From positions 2,542,001 through 2,606,000 of the forward strand of contig JAHRBC010000006.1 of the NCBI GenBank assembly GCA_022702545.1: 64,000 bases of DNA, given 5' to 3'. Under the pieces are notes generated by a model. It was given only the letters and a program-made list of their open reading frames with translations. It was not told the DNA's origin and searched no databases. The position numbers were made by a program, and so were the translations under genes. Shown one piece after another: positions 12,118 to 24,059 of this stretch (positions are counted from its first letter, which is position 1; each line of letters opens with the position of its first letter). The stretch comes from Phycomyces nitens. Taxonomy: Eukaryota > Mucoromycota > Mucoromycetes > Mucorales > Phycomycetaceae.

Positions 12118-13238
12118 TTAGATCTTGGGATGCTTGAGTTCCTTCCATAGCACCGGCATCTTTTCCTCCTTCCAATCTGCCCATACTTCTGTAATCGATA
12201 GTATCTCTTGGCTAATCTCAATAACTGCCTCAATGTCTACATTCAGATCAGCAAACCACTGCCGCATGTCTGTCCGATCCCCCACTGATCCTGGTGCAAA
12301 GTCGGCATGGTTCAGGACAACGGTGAGGTAGATTGCCGCCAATGCAATCATGTGTGGTGGATATAGCAAACAGACGTCTGTTCTGTAAGAGTCATTGACG
12401 AGAAACCAGGCATACTGCAGACCGGATTCACGCATCCCAAGATCATTACATATCAAAGTGAGCGATCTATAGGGGTGCCAGACGATCAGGTAGAATTCGA
12501 GTTCTTCCAAGAGATAAAACTCAAACTCGGCTACTTTGGCACTATCATAGGGAAATCCACCAAAATCAGCTACAAGATAAAGAGAGAGAGATGTGGGATA
12601 TATATATTTGGATTTTGTATGATTTGATTGCATGATTATTTTACAGGATATAATATATATTTTATTGTCAGTAAACAAATATCAATTCAAGAAAAGAAAA
12701 AAACCCTCCCCTCCCCAATTTACCTTGAAAGATGTGTTTGGCTTCTTGAGTGACCATCTTGATATGTAAAGGACACTCTTCAATCTTGGTGGCAAGATAA
12801 ACACAAGTGACCAGCACAAGGATAGGATCTGTCGACCGCAAGCTATTTCTATCACAGGCCCCTCGATTTATACAATGCTTATTGGAACCAACACTCGACT
12901 TACTTTGTGTAGAATCTCTTAAAGTAAACAAACGCAGTTGCTACTACCTGCTGTCTCATTTGAAGACGCTTGGCCAGTTTCTGGATGACTAGAGAGCTCT
13001 TGAGTCAAGTGCGATTTGGAATCCCTAGAGACTTACGATGATTGAACCAGATCTTGATCTTTACATAGTCTTTTTCTGAAAGGTATTTTCGATCCTCTTC
13101 ACTGCTCTTGGCTAGATTCCAGCGATCAAGAAGCCAGTGATTCCTAGCAATTCAGGGCCATGAAGGTCAATGGATTGTTTCAAGGATGTTAAATTGATTA
13201 GCATACTGTTGTGATGAAGCCCAGTAGTTGGCAGCCAT
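12118..13238 (-). CDS. Cyclin C, Mediator CDK8-module cyclin
   Basis: Partner of Cdk8 (yeast Srb10) in the Mediator kinase module, in the nucleus. It has 266 residues. Exons on the minus strand: 13238-13207, 13143-13037, 12988-12904, 12848-12724, 12569-12118. The N terminus MAANYWASSQQ and the helix motifs KDYVKIKIWFNHLIQKLAKR, VVATAFVYFKRFYTK, DPILVLVTCVYLATKIEECP, FEFYLLEELEFYLIVWHPYR and NDSYRTDVCLLYPPHMIALA are typical of cyclin C. The length fits the family (about 283 in human). Intron 2 splices at CTCTAG, ten nt upstream of a competing CCAG. Only the first keeps the frame. Confidence 0.95.
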
Positions 13239-15220
13239 GAGATGTAGGTTTACAAGAAAGATGCAAGATGCAAAATGAGGAGAGAACTGTACGCGTTTAA
13301 ATCGGACTTTTTTTTTTATTGAGAAATAATTCAAATTATAAATTATTGAATATTTGAATATCCATACCTTTTTCTTCTTCTTCTTCTTCTTGTCATTGAC
13401 AATCATTCAGCAAACAGGATAGTTTGGCAAGCACATTCCAACAGGGTGCCAAAAGAGACAAGGACGACTATGTAGCTTGGATAGACAGACTGGTCCAAAG
13501 ATCCCTACAACCAACGGCCATAAGATGAAAAATTTCATGGAGTCAAGTAACACAGACCTCAACATCTTGCTGAAACCTCTCTGGAATCCATTACTCTCAA
13601 GAGCTCTCTATCGATTCTCCAGTCTGTTTTTATATATATAGCCATTTCTATACAGCCAAAAACAAATATCCAAAACCTTGGCCATTGAAAACAAACCAGT
13701 GTTTGTGCCTCCACCCACCAAACATCCATTTTTTAGGCCCTGTTTGGTCTCTTTGTCGCACAAATAGGCTCAAGCATATTCCAGCCGATTTTGGACCACA
13801 CACGATAATCAAAATTACTATAGAAAAAGAAGAAGAAGAAGAAAAGAAAGAAAAGAAAAAGAGATCTTTACTGTGGACAATTTTGAGCTGTATTTTGGAT
13901 TGATTTGGTCAAGAAAACCTCAAAGATTATTTGGATCTGGTCCCTACCACTTTGCTCCAAAATGAGTCTGGGCAATAGTCCTGACTTTGGCAGAAAAGGG
14001 TGCCCACAGACTAGAGGCTGAATATGCCTTTGGTAACCATGGATGCTATACAGCTTTTTTTTAAAAAAATATATCAAATGCATATACCAATATGATAATC
14101 AGGGCAAACCTAGTCTAGTCTAGTCTAGTTTATAATGACCAAATGTTCAGAGTTGCAAGTGGGGTAAAAAAAATGTAGAGTCAAGAATCCCGACTAGACT
14201 TTGAGAGTCTGTCCAAACAAACCTTTACAGGAAAGAAAAAAAAATAGACATTGGACAACAGGATATTTGATTACTTGAAAACCGGGCATTGTTGGACATT
14301 ATAGTTTGGTGACCAGAGTAAAACTGCAGACGTTCAAACATGGCTTGCCCCTTTATGCAGCCACAGATCCTCAGAAACCATTGTTAGAGTCTGTATTGAG
14401 TCCAAGATGGTTTGTAGGATATAAACACTGGATTTACATGCCTTGTGTGGTTATAGTTGTGCAATTTTGGGCCAAGAAGAATATCAAGAGATTCGTCAAG
14501 GACTGTATAGCCATCAAACACACACACACACATATATATGTTCAAAATGTTGGTTTACTGCATGGCATTCCCCCCCTTTTTTTGTACAGAACTACCAGGA
14601 CCCGACAATTACAAGAGATGGTCAACAAGTGAGGCTAAACGTACCTTTAATAATTGGACAGTATGAAGATCATGTCCAGAATAGACTTGGTTGCAAGATA
14701 TTAACATGGATATTCACTATTAACTAACAATCGCATCTTTTGGGTCTGGACAGACAGTTGGCTTATTTCCATACACTTGCCAAGTCAATAAAGGCCAAGA
14801 TCACCCTCCATATATATATATATATATATGGCTCATAAATGAATACCGTCAAGAATAATTGGATTCTGGCAGAGGTTTATTAGATACAGGCCAGAATATT
14901 AAAAATAAAGTAGGCCACTAGAATGTAGAGGACAACAAGTCTAATGGCCCTCGCCCCCCCTTCCCTTGCATATCAAGGGAGAAAAATAGAAGATTAAGCT
15001 AATAATTGCATATCCACAACTTCTTTGTTATGACAATCCTGCCAAAAAAAAATAAAAATAAACGATAATTTAATATTAAATTGATTATGATTGTTATTAT
15101 GAATTCATTTCTTTATTCTAGAAGAGTGTGTATAAATAACATTAAAGACTCGAGTATATATATATATATATAAAGGGAGTCGAGAGGCTTGACTGATAGG
15201 AGAAAGAAGGAGCCTCGCAA

Positions 15221-15251
<31 letters not shown>

Positions 15252-15661
15252 TGATACAGTTATATCTATCTATCTATCTGTATAAAAAAAAGGGGGGGCA
15301 AAAGAAAAAAAGAAGGGGCAATGAAGAAGATTGATATTTGACTATGATTTGTGCTATACAAAAAGGCATAATAAACAAGTAAGGGTAGTTTGAAAGCATT
15401 TTACATGAATATTATATGTATATATATATATATTATATATTATATATATACACACAATTTATGTTTATGAAAAAAGAAAAAAGAAAAAGAAGAAGAGATG
15501 ATATAAATAATATTCTATAATCTATAATTATATTTTTATATATATTTTGTATATTTTTATTATTTTCTTGTTTTCTCAATTTCATATTTCCTCTTCTTTG
15601 TGCTCATTCCTTCTTTATTTTTATTTTTTTATCTCCATTCCTTTCCGTCTTCAAGGTCATC
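13239..15661. other. Gene-poor region between cyclin C and the GRAM-VASt gene
   Basis: Divergent region of 2.4 kb. It holds a CTAGT tandem (14110-14129), CA repeats (14518-14530), TA runs (14808-14830, 15418-15450), an ATT tract (15220-15250) and poly-A/T. ORFs around 14306-14727 show no family motif and include the CA-repeat translation. I see no supportable gene. Confidence 0.6.
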
Positions 15662-18234
15662 ATGACATTAGAATCAGATACGTTCTCAAGAACCCAAAAA
15701 TCAAACCGCTCTGCATCTCCAGTCCCTACCTCTTACTTCAACAACTCTCATCTCGCCAGCTCTAGTCCTCATCTCACCATTCACCCCTCAAGACGTTCCA
15801 GCCTTTCCAGCACAGGCTCAACAGAACCCATAGACCTCCCGATCCCCACTCTCCGCACCCAAAGATCCCAGCCCCAATTATCTCGCCCAACTCTCCAGAC
15901 AAAGGACAGCAAAGGACGACTCAGAAGACAGAAATCAGGAGAGGACACAACGTCGACAAGACAGAAACCAGCTCTCGATGCAGTTACTGCCAAACGAAAC
16001 GCCGATTTCCATGCCCTGTTTCGTAGTGTACCTGAAAAAGACAACCTGATTGAAGGTAGAAAGAGATAGTGTATAAATACCGAATGATAATAATAATAAT
16101 AGTTGTCTATAGACTATGGTTGTGCTCTCCAAAAGGAAATCCTATTGCAAGGTCGCATCTATTTCTCAGAAAATCACATTTGCTTTAATGCCAATATCTT
16201 TGGCTGGGTCACCAACGTAAGCCGCTCATATAGACGCTTATTAGACCAATCTTAACCTGTTGTGTCTAGCTGGTAATTGCGTTTGCAGACGTAATTGATA
16301 TTGAAAAACGCGCAACTGCTATTATTATTCCCAATGCAATCCTCATATCTACCTCTACAGCAAAGGTAGGCCCTTTTGCCCCCTCACTCCCCTCGCATCT
16401 AGGGCCTCGGTGCCTGTTTTTAACATGTCCTATAGTACTTTTTTGCTTCCTTTCTCTCTCGCGAACAAGCATTCGACCAAATGGTCGATCTATGGCATAT
16501 GAAACAGTCCAACATAGAAAGCACTGACTATAGCACAATTGCAGCCGAGGATATCAGCGACAGTGATGAAAGCTCAGGCTCTTATGAATCAGAAGATGAA
16601 AAGATTTGCATGGTGCCCACTGCACACTCCTCTCCTTCAGTTCTTCTAAAATACCAAGGTAGGAAAAACAACAACAACAACAACAACAAATATGCATCGG
16701 CATACATATAAAAAAAAAACAAGGTATCCTAAATCAATCACTAGAAAAACAATCCTCAGTGGCCTCATTGCCAGTACAAAAACATCCCAAACTAGTAGAC
16801 CAAGACACTGTTCGTTCACGAGCATTCTCTGAAGCAGGTCCTCGCCCAACCTTCCAGACCCTTGCCAAGAAACAGTCCCAGCAAGAGAAACTGGCTCCGT
16901 CTTTTGAGGTTGAAGAGAAGCCTGCGAATGGCCCTCAACTGGAGACCGAGTGTGAATGTGGGAAGAATGGAGAGCATTATCCTACTACTGTTCTGGATCA
17001 AATCTACCCAGGATCAATTGAGACGATCTACAATCTGCTATACAATAGCACATTCCTAAAGCAATTTCTAGTTGACGTGGAAAAGAACACTGGTAAGGAC
17101 TATGAGAACTGCTCACCCCCTCATAAAAAAAAGAGAGAGAGAGAACAGATAAAGAAGACTTATGCATGCAACATAGATGTCACAATTGGTGCATGGTCAA
17201 AAGGGGAGGGTCTGGCAAAGTGTGTACGTGAAATATCCTATATAAAATATCTTGGTGCCTCGATTGGTAAGATGGCATTTGTTGCAGCAGTATATATTGA
17301 CTATGTTTTTGATAGGTCCAAAGACCACAAAGTGCAACCTAAAGGAAGAGATACAGCATCTGGATCTTGATTCGTATGTTAGCCAGTTGACCATCACCCA
17401 GACTCCAGATGTGCCTGCCGGAAGTTCCTTTTTTGTCAACACAAGGACATGCATTTCTTCGGCAGGACAAGGCAAGGTACGTGTGCTGGTCACTGTACTC
17501 ATTGACTTTGTAAAGTCTTCCTGGTTGCGCTGTAAGTCTACTACCTCTTGAAAGCCTTGAAAGCTTTGACGCACATTAAACGCCAATTACAAATAGCCAC
17601 CATTGAAAAGGCCTGTATCGAAGGCCAGACAAGCTATTACCGATCCCTCGACACCTGTGTCCGTCAACAACTTGGCACAAAGACTGAAAAGAAGAAGAAA
17701 CGCAGCCGAAAGCATCCCCACGCCCAGTCTGAATCTCTAAAGCCAAATTCGACTAGCTCTACAGATCTTGGTGGGATTGTCGATTGGGCTATGAATAATC
17801 TTGGCCTGCCAAATACTTCGCAACTTACTGCCCTGTGCATGTTCCTGATGGTGTGCAGCAATCTTTATATTGCAAACAAGATAGCAGGAGTCAATACCAA
17901 ACTCAATACCACCGAACATCATTCTGTCTCGGCACCTCCGGCTATTCGTGAATGGCGTCAAGATCACGCTAGTGAGGCACGCGAGTTATGGCAGTGGTTG
18001 GGAGGGTTGGACCCTGAGGAAAAGGAGCGTAATCGTCCTGAAAGATGGCAGCCTGACATGGTTCCTGTGGCTGAGGATCCTGTGGCTGAGGGTCATCTTG
18101 GGGCCAAGGAGCAGCTGGACCGACACATGGTTGCTCTTGAGAAGATGGTTCAAAAGGCAGGTCAGAGTATGGAAGAGGCGACAAAGATTGTAGAAGAGCA
18201 GCGTCAGAGGCTTCATTTAGGATGGTCTGAATGA
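15662..18234 (+). CDS. Lam/Aster-type sterol transfer protein (GRAM + VASt + TM)
   Basis: Predicted ER-anchored protein that moves sterol between ER and plasma membrane at contact sites (yeast Lam/Ysp family, animal GRAMD1). It has 709 residues in eight exons: 15662-16055, 16113-16216, 16270-16365, 16436-16658, 16724-17092, 17177-17266, 17316-17531, 17597-18234. Residues 1-110 are Ser-rich and basic. The GRAM domain is about 115-225 (FHALFRSVPEKDNLIEDYGC, GRIYFSENHICFNANIFGWV). The VASt domain is about 355-515 (YPGSIETIYNLLYNSTFLKQ, VTIGAWSKGEGLAKCVREIS, CIEGQTSYYRSLDTCV). One hydrophobic helix lies near 574-593 (LTALCMFLMVCSNLYIANKI), followed by a coiled-coil tail. Domain order matches the family. 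Which paralogue it represents is unknown. Confidence 0.92.
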
Positions 18235-18551
18235 TTGAATAAAATTAAGAATATTATTTCCAAAGAGACTATAATGAATATCGGTCCATATTCTTATAAG
18301 ATTGGTGGCAAATCCCAAATCTGCCCAGTATAAATAATAATAATAATAATAGTAATAGTAATAATAGTAAAAAGGTTAAAATTGGCATATTCAAAAGCGT
18401 GAGTTTTGGTCTTTGAGTTTGTTACATTTCCAGACAGTCACATCCATAAAGTTCCCACGGTTACAACCTGTCTTTTCTTCTTTCTTTCTTTTTTTCTGTG
18501 CTTTATACATTTTCATTTCTCTTTCTTTTTCTTACTTTCAATATACAAGAT
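18235..18551. other. Short intergenic region upstream of BCKDHB
   Basis: Contains an AAT/AGT trinucleotide tract (18332-18370) and a C/T-rich stretch just before the next start. Probable promoter. Confidence 0.5.
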
Positions 18552-20059
18552 ATGCAGCGTCTTTCTAGTTACAGAGGTTCCTTGCTGGCAAAGACCCTAA
18601 AGGTTTGTCAGTAAAGGGCTCAAAACCAAGACTGAACTTTTGCATTGATAGCAATCCATCCGAGGATATGCAGCCACAGCGTCTCCAGATGGTATCAAGC
18701 AAGGTGTCAGTCACTCTCTGCTCCTTAAACAGACTCCAGAAGACGCATTCCGTAGTCCAGAACTGGCTCATATGAGTGCCAATGATAGTAAGAAGCTCTC
18801 CAACCATATCATCGTAATCACAATCATACACTAGCCCAAACCAAGAAAATGAACCTTTTCCAGGCCGTCAATGATGCCATGTCAATTGCACTCACTACCG
18901 ATAGCACAGCAGGTACCAATCCATAAAACAATATGCCCGAGACTGATCTTTTGGGGTCATAGTTGTGTTTGGTGAAGATGTGTCATTTGGTGGTGTATTC
19001 AGGGCCACAAGTGGGCTAGCAGAACAATTCGGAAAAGATAGAGTGTTCAATACACCACTGACCGAACAAGGTATCGCAGGTTTTGCGGTAGGAATGGCAT
19101 CAGTAGGCCATACTGCAATTGCCGAAATCCAGTTTGCAGACTACATATTCCCTGCCTTTGACCAGGTAAGAATGATAAAGGTTCAAAGGCAGAGATTCTT
19201 AATAATGGAATATATATATATATATGTATATACACACATAGATTGTAAACGAGGCAGCCAAATACAGATATAGATCTGGCAACCTATTTAATGTCGGAGG
19301 CATGACAGTCAGATCCCCTTGTTCGGCTGTTGGACATGGTGGTCTTTATCACAGCCAGAATCCAGAAGGCTTCTTTGCCCATTGCCCTGGAATCAAGGTA
19401 GGCATCTTCTTTATCCAGGGCGGACTTTTTGGTCATTTTCTCACGCTCCCAAACGAACCAAACAGGTCGTTACACCACGTAGTCCAATCCAAGCCAAAGG
19501 TCTCTTGTTGGCCTCTATCAGAGACAGAAATCCAGTCATCTTTTTTGAGCCAAAGGTTCTTTACCGGGCAGCAGGTAACTATAGATAATCAGAGAGATAA
19601 AACCAACATGGACTTATAGTGGAGGAAGTTCCGATTGGAGACTATGAATTGCCACTTGGAAAGGCAGAAATATTGAAGCGTGGTACAGATGTCACTATTG
19701 TGGGCTATGGATCTCAGATTTATGCTCTCGAGAATGCAATCCAGCTGGCCGAGAAGCGATTGCCAGGGATCAGCTGCGAACTGATTGACCTGCGTACAAT
19801 ATTGCCCATGGATATTGAAACAGTGGTTGAATCAGTCAAGAAGACAGGACGTCTTGTAATTGCTCATGAGGCACCCAAAACAGCCGGTGTGGCAGCAGAA
19901 CTATCTGCGAGTGTAATGGAGCACTGCTTCCTTAATCTCGAGGCACCTATCCAGCGTGTGTGTGGTTGGGACACACCATTTCCTCTTGCGTTTGAGCACT
20001 TTTACTTGCCCAATATGGTGCGATGCTACGATGCCATCAAGACTGCAGTAGAATATTAG
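18552..20059 (+). CDS. Branched-chain 2-oxo acid dehydrogenase E1 beta subunit, mitochondrial
   Basis: Beta half of the thiamine-diphosphate decarboxylase that oxidises the keto acids of Leu, Ile and Val in mitochondria. It has 390 residues. Exons: 18552-18602, 18652-18787, 18835-18912, 18963-19165, 19242-19397, 19466-19574, 19620-20059. The N terminus ([17 protein letters not shown], then [11 protein letters not shown]) is a basic amphipathic presequence. Core motifs are [90 protein letters not shown] and [15 protein letters not shown]. The length matches human BCKDHB (392). This subunit is distinguished from pyruvate dehydrogenase E1-beta by the FGGVFR and YHSQNPE signatures. The alpha subunit is not in the window. 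Confidence 0.96.
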
Positions 20060-20230
20060 ATCTAGATATGTCTTTTTATTTTTATTTTATTTTTTACATT
20101 TTTCATTCATTTATGAATTATTCAAAATGACTGCTATTTCATAATAATAAAGCAGCATAATATCAAACAATTAAAAAAATAAAATAAAATATAAATATAA
20201 AAAACCCTCTTTATCATCATCACTTTATAA

Positions 20231-21869
20231 ATGTTCCATCCATCGCGTGGAGGTAATAATCTTACTAATCTATCTGGCATCTCAAACAAACTGTTGCTAA
20301 TCTAGTTGCATAAAGGTGTTCGTGGCGGTAAAGACCAGGTAAACCCACAAATCGAGACTGTAGATTAGATACCACAATTGTATGCGATTATCCTCAAATC
20401 ATTTCCTCCCCCAAATCATAGTTTAGCTGGGATTCCGTCAAGGAAGACAAGCATCGCGAAAACTATCTCGGTCATTCCCTAATGGCCCCAGTGGGTCGTT
20501 GGCAAAAGGGTATGTGTATCGTCTTGTGACCTTTTTTTTTTCATTATATATCTCAAACCACTTTATTTCAGGAAAGGACTTGACATGGTATGCCAAAGAA
20601 AAGAATGACGAAAACCAAGCAAAGGCTGTATCCGATGAAGTCTTGCGCATCAAAGAAGCAGAGGCCGATGCCATGGCTGTTGCATTGTCAGTTTCATTCC
20701 AATCCAACAATTGTTTATTTATTTTTTATTGTAAAACTGACAAATCCGTCATTGCTTATTTTTAGGGGTGTAAAGAAGAAAAAGACGATTGAGAGTAATG
20801 TAACTCAGGAAGAATTGCGATTTGCTCTCAAAAAGAATGATTCTGATGACGAAGATGATCACAACCGAGCTAATGAAGAAAAGGGGCTGGGATATGGCAG
20901 GTAAGCAAAGCACAAGTATATCATAGCTGGGCAATTTATTCATAGTATACCAAATTTATACAAAACATGAATATATCCATCTACGCTAGATCTACTCGCT
21001 TGCCACTACCTGTATCGCAACAAATGGAAGTTATGAATGCCAGTAATAGCAATGCCGAACCTCTTGGTCGCTCGAATAACTTTAATCGTCCATTGGAAAC
21101 CCAGAAAGAAGAAAAAACCGAAAAGCCTAAAAAACACAAGCATCATCGCTCAGATCGAAAGCACAAACGACACAAGGAACGTCGCCATCGCCATCGTTCT
21201 ACTTCTCCAGACGATAAACGACGTTCAAGTAAATCAAAATCACCTACACGCCGTCACCGTCACAACCGTCATCGTTCTGCTTCTCCTGATGATAAACGAC
21301 GTTCAAGCAGATCAAAATCACCTACACGCCGTCATCGTCAACATCGTCGTTCTGATTCAAAAGACAAATCCAGACGCCAGAGTCCTTCTGTGTCTCCAGT
21401 TCGTCGCTCTAGAAACCAAAGTCCTTTACCCTCTCTAGTTCACCGTTCTAGACGCCAGAGTCCTTCTGTGTCTCCTGTTCGTCGTTCCAGACGTCAGAGC
21501 CCTTCTGCTTCCCCAGTTCGTCGTTCTAGGCGCCAGAGTCCTTCTGCATCTCCAGTTCGTCGTTCCAGACGTCAGAGTCCCTCTGCTTCTCCAGTTCGTC
21601 GTTCTAGGCGTCCAAGCCCCTCTGCTTCCCCAGTTCGTCGCCCCAGACGTCAGAGTCCTTCTCCTTCTCCAGTTCGTCGATCAAGACGTTCAAGCCCCTC
21701 TGCTTCCCCAGTTCGTCGCCCCAGACGTCAGAGCCCTTCTCCTTCTCCAGTTCGTCGATCAAGACGTTCAAGCCCCTCTGCATCCCCAGTTCGTCGTTCC
21801 AGACGTCAGAGTCCCTCTGCTTCCCCAGTTCGTCGCTCTCGTCAAGCAGATTCTAAAGAAATAGACTGA
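20231..21869 (+). CDS. MMTAG2-like protein (C1orf35 family) with RS-repeat tail
   Basis: Homologue of human multiple myeloma tumour-associated protein 2, a nuclear protein of unclear role. It has 420 residues. Exons: 20231-20252, 20316-20338, 20422-20509, 20572-20686, 20766-20900, 20990-21869. The conserved N domain reads [48 protein letters not shown], then the [15 protein letters not shown] and EKGLGYG region. After about residue 165 the chain is Lys/His/Arg-rich, then a 12 x 13-residue Arg/Ser repeat (residues 255-410). The RS tail is far longer than in the human protein and resembles splicing-factor RS domains, which suggests (inference) a link to mRNA processing. Intron 4 uses a GTCAGT donor. 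Confidence 0.9.
21369..21836 (+). repeat. 39-bp tandem repeat coding for a 13-residue RS unit, 12 copies
   Basis: Twelve in-frame copies of a 13-residue unit with consensus [13 protein letters not shown]. Variants replace the leading Ser with Pro, Gln with Ser or Pro, and Ala with Val or Pro. Alternating [18 protein letters not shown] pairs near the end suggest a later 78-bp duplication of two units. Confidence 0.95.
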
Positions 21870-22313
21870 TGTATTCCTGTAGTGATGGACCGAGATTGAA
21901 TTCCCACTAAATAAATTATCAATTCTACATTAAACTCTATTATAGCTTACTTGTTACCAAAGGTATTATTCATTGATTCAGACTGGCATTTTGCTCAAAA
22001 CAGCCACTAAAAAAGAGACAGATACTGGTCTTGGAAGTCCTAGAGAAGATCCTTTAAGAAATTTGCCAAACAAGCCTTGCGCCACCCTCCCAAGAGTGGA
22101 CTGGAAGAAGGATAGGGATACAATTGTAGAGCCAAAGGTTGCTAGATTAATAAACATTACAGTAAAACAATGGAGGATATATATTGGATTGTGTCAAGGC
22201 TGCAGTTTTGTAGTGGCTCCAAAAGATTATACTCTTGGATACACTCTATTTATTAAAATACACAGGGCCCGCCCAAAAACAAAATTGGTCTAATATCTGG
22301 TATCCAAGGCCCA
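21870..22313. other. Intergenic DNA before a transposon end
   Basis: Downstream of the MMTAG2-like gene. A 106-codon ORF (21973-22293, plus) is present, but it has no recognised motif and ends just outside the transposon-type terminal repeat. It may be a fragment of mobile DNA. Confidence 0.4.
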
Positions 22314-22334
22314 GGATACCGTTAAACCGACACA
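22314..22334 (+). repeat. Terminal repeat of the GGATACCGTTAAA family (locus C)
   Basis: GGATACCGTTAAACCGACAC, nearly identical to the left end of the element at 63309 and to the inverted right end at 27994-28014. Its orientation places the element body to the right, over the transposase relic at 22335-22720. No matching right end was found. Confidence 0.7.
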
Positions 22335-22720
22335 ATGGAAAGCAAGCCACGAACTAGGTGAATTGACAATAAAACACATACGTTTCATTCACTCTTGATA
22401 TACAGAAACCAAAGTATTCAGAGATTACTGTTCTACAAAGACAAGTGAATCAAAACACCCCCAGACCATAATGAACCCACTGTTTCCTTGAACCTTTAGA
22501 AAAACAGTCTGTATTATATGCCTCTAGTTGGGACCAGACATTGCCACGTTTGTTTATTGTGAACCTGAAAAATAGGATTCATCACTCCAAATGACAATTC
22601 TTCTTCATCTCTAGGTATAAAATATACCAGATACCAGAGAATACACCTTTTTTTCATAATTCAAACAAACTGTTCTTTGTACACTTTCCACCATATAAAG
22701 GCTTCTTTATATCTGCCACG
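22335..22720 (-). pseudogene. Decayed Tc1/mariner-type transposase fragment
   Basis: On the minus strand, around 22598-22566, it reads VIWSDESYFS, and around 22495-22440 it reads GNSGFIMVWGCFDSL. These match the two neighbouring blocks of Tc1/IS630 transposases (SDES and MVWG), but stops and frame changes separate them. The HTH part and the last catalytic block are not visible. A terminal repeat lies immediately beyond its 3' side. Non-functional relic. Confidence 0.72.
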
Positions 22721-22872
22721 AGAGTCATCGTTTTGTATGTTTTGCATCATATTAGAGTTTATATTGAACTTAAGGATTGTGAGGAATGTAAAAAGCAAGG
22801 GTTTATGAGAATATAAACATGACCAAATTTGACCAATCTTTTTTGTTTTTTTGGTCGAACCCTTATAGTCAT

Positions 22873-24059
22873 CTAAGATTCAATCTTAAACTTGAAGTAA
22901 TCGGGATCAAAGTGATGGACACGGACATAACCATCCTCACCACCGCTTGAATAACTAGACAATTCAAAACGTACATATAAGCCCCTATTCTCCATTACTT
23001 TTGAAGTTATAAAAAGTCTTACCTCTTGCCATCGGGATGAACAGCAATAGTGTTGATGGGACCGAAATGGCCACGTACACGACCGACTTCCTCCTCGAGA
23101 ATCTTGTGGTAGAATCTGCTCTCGAACTTACCAGCACGAGCAGAGGTTGTTGTGACACTCATGGCATCTTGACCACCACCAACAATCACAAACTCCTGGT
23201 ACTTTGGTGTGAAGCATGCAGAGTTGAGGGGAGTATCGGTAGTATAGGTCTTCTTGTGAGCAAGAGAGTCACTCTCAAAGATCTGTGCGGTCTTGTCCTT
23301 GGAGGAGGTGATGAAGTAAGTACGATCGGCACTGAACTGAATATCGGTAATCAAGTCGCTGTGGGGCTTAATAGAGAGGGTCTTCTCATTGTTCTTCCAG
23401 TCCCACTGAATAATAGAACCGTCGACGTGACCGCTGATGATGTACTTGTTCAAGTTTCCCCAGCCAGCCACAACGGCCTTGGGGCCACCAGTGTTGACAA
23501 TGGTTGCGATTGGCTCATCAGACTGAGCAGCCTCGACATTAGGGTTGACGGCCAGTACGGTAACAGTGCCAGAGAAACCCATACGTTCCTCAGTAACACA
23601 CAGGACCATAGTGTCGTCTTCGTTAAAATCAACACGCTTTACTGCAGTTTTGAATTCCCATGTCTTGAGACAACGACCTGTCCGGACATCCCACAGCTTG
23701 GCAGAGTTATCGGCCGAACCAGTGACAATCATCGTAGAGGTAGCTGTGATAATAATAATAATAATAATTGCAATAATAGTTTTGATGAGTTGTTGTTCTG
23801 GTTGGTTTTGATTTCGCTTCAATTCTCGGTTTTATCATCATCAGTCCCAATCTCCAGTAATCATGTGTTTCTTACAGTTGACATCGACAGTCCAGACACT
23901 GCCTTGGTGACCGCTATAGGTACCAAGACGCTCGCCATTGTGGGAGTACCACACATTGACAACCTTGTCTTTTGAGACCGAGAAGATCAAATCACCCTCG
24001 CGGTTGTACTTGATCTGTGTCAGGGAACGCGTGTGGCCTTGGAGGAGAATCGGTCTCAT
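22873..24059 (-). CDS. TIF34: Translation initiation factor eIF3 subunit i (WD40)
   Basis: WD40 propeller subunit of the eIF3 complex, which loads the 40S subunit onto mRNA. It has 328 residues. Exons on the minus strand: 24059-23876, 23743-23023, 22954-22873. The start [20 protein letters not shown] is canonical. Repeats visible include [106 protein letters not shown] and the C-terminal [20 protein letters not shown]. The length matches human eIF3i (325). Intron 1 contains an ATT trinucleotide tract next to its acceptor. Very secure. Confidence 0.97.

Noticed and set aside
14306..14727. Overlapping ORFs of about 100 codons
   Set aside because: They include translation of a CA microsatellite and a poly-T run. 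No homology motif and no splice partners.
17477..17531. Possible donor GTACGT at 17477 in the GRAM-VASt gene
   Set aside because: Splicing there would delete VRVLVTVLIDFVKSSWLR, which is the conserved end of the VASt domain. The donor at 17532 keeps it.
23037..23975. 312-codon plus-strand ORF opposite eIF3i
   Set aside because: Antisense shadow of a conserved WD40 gene.
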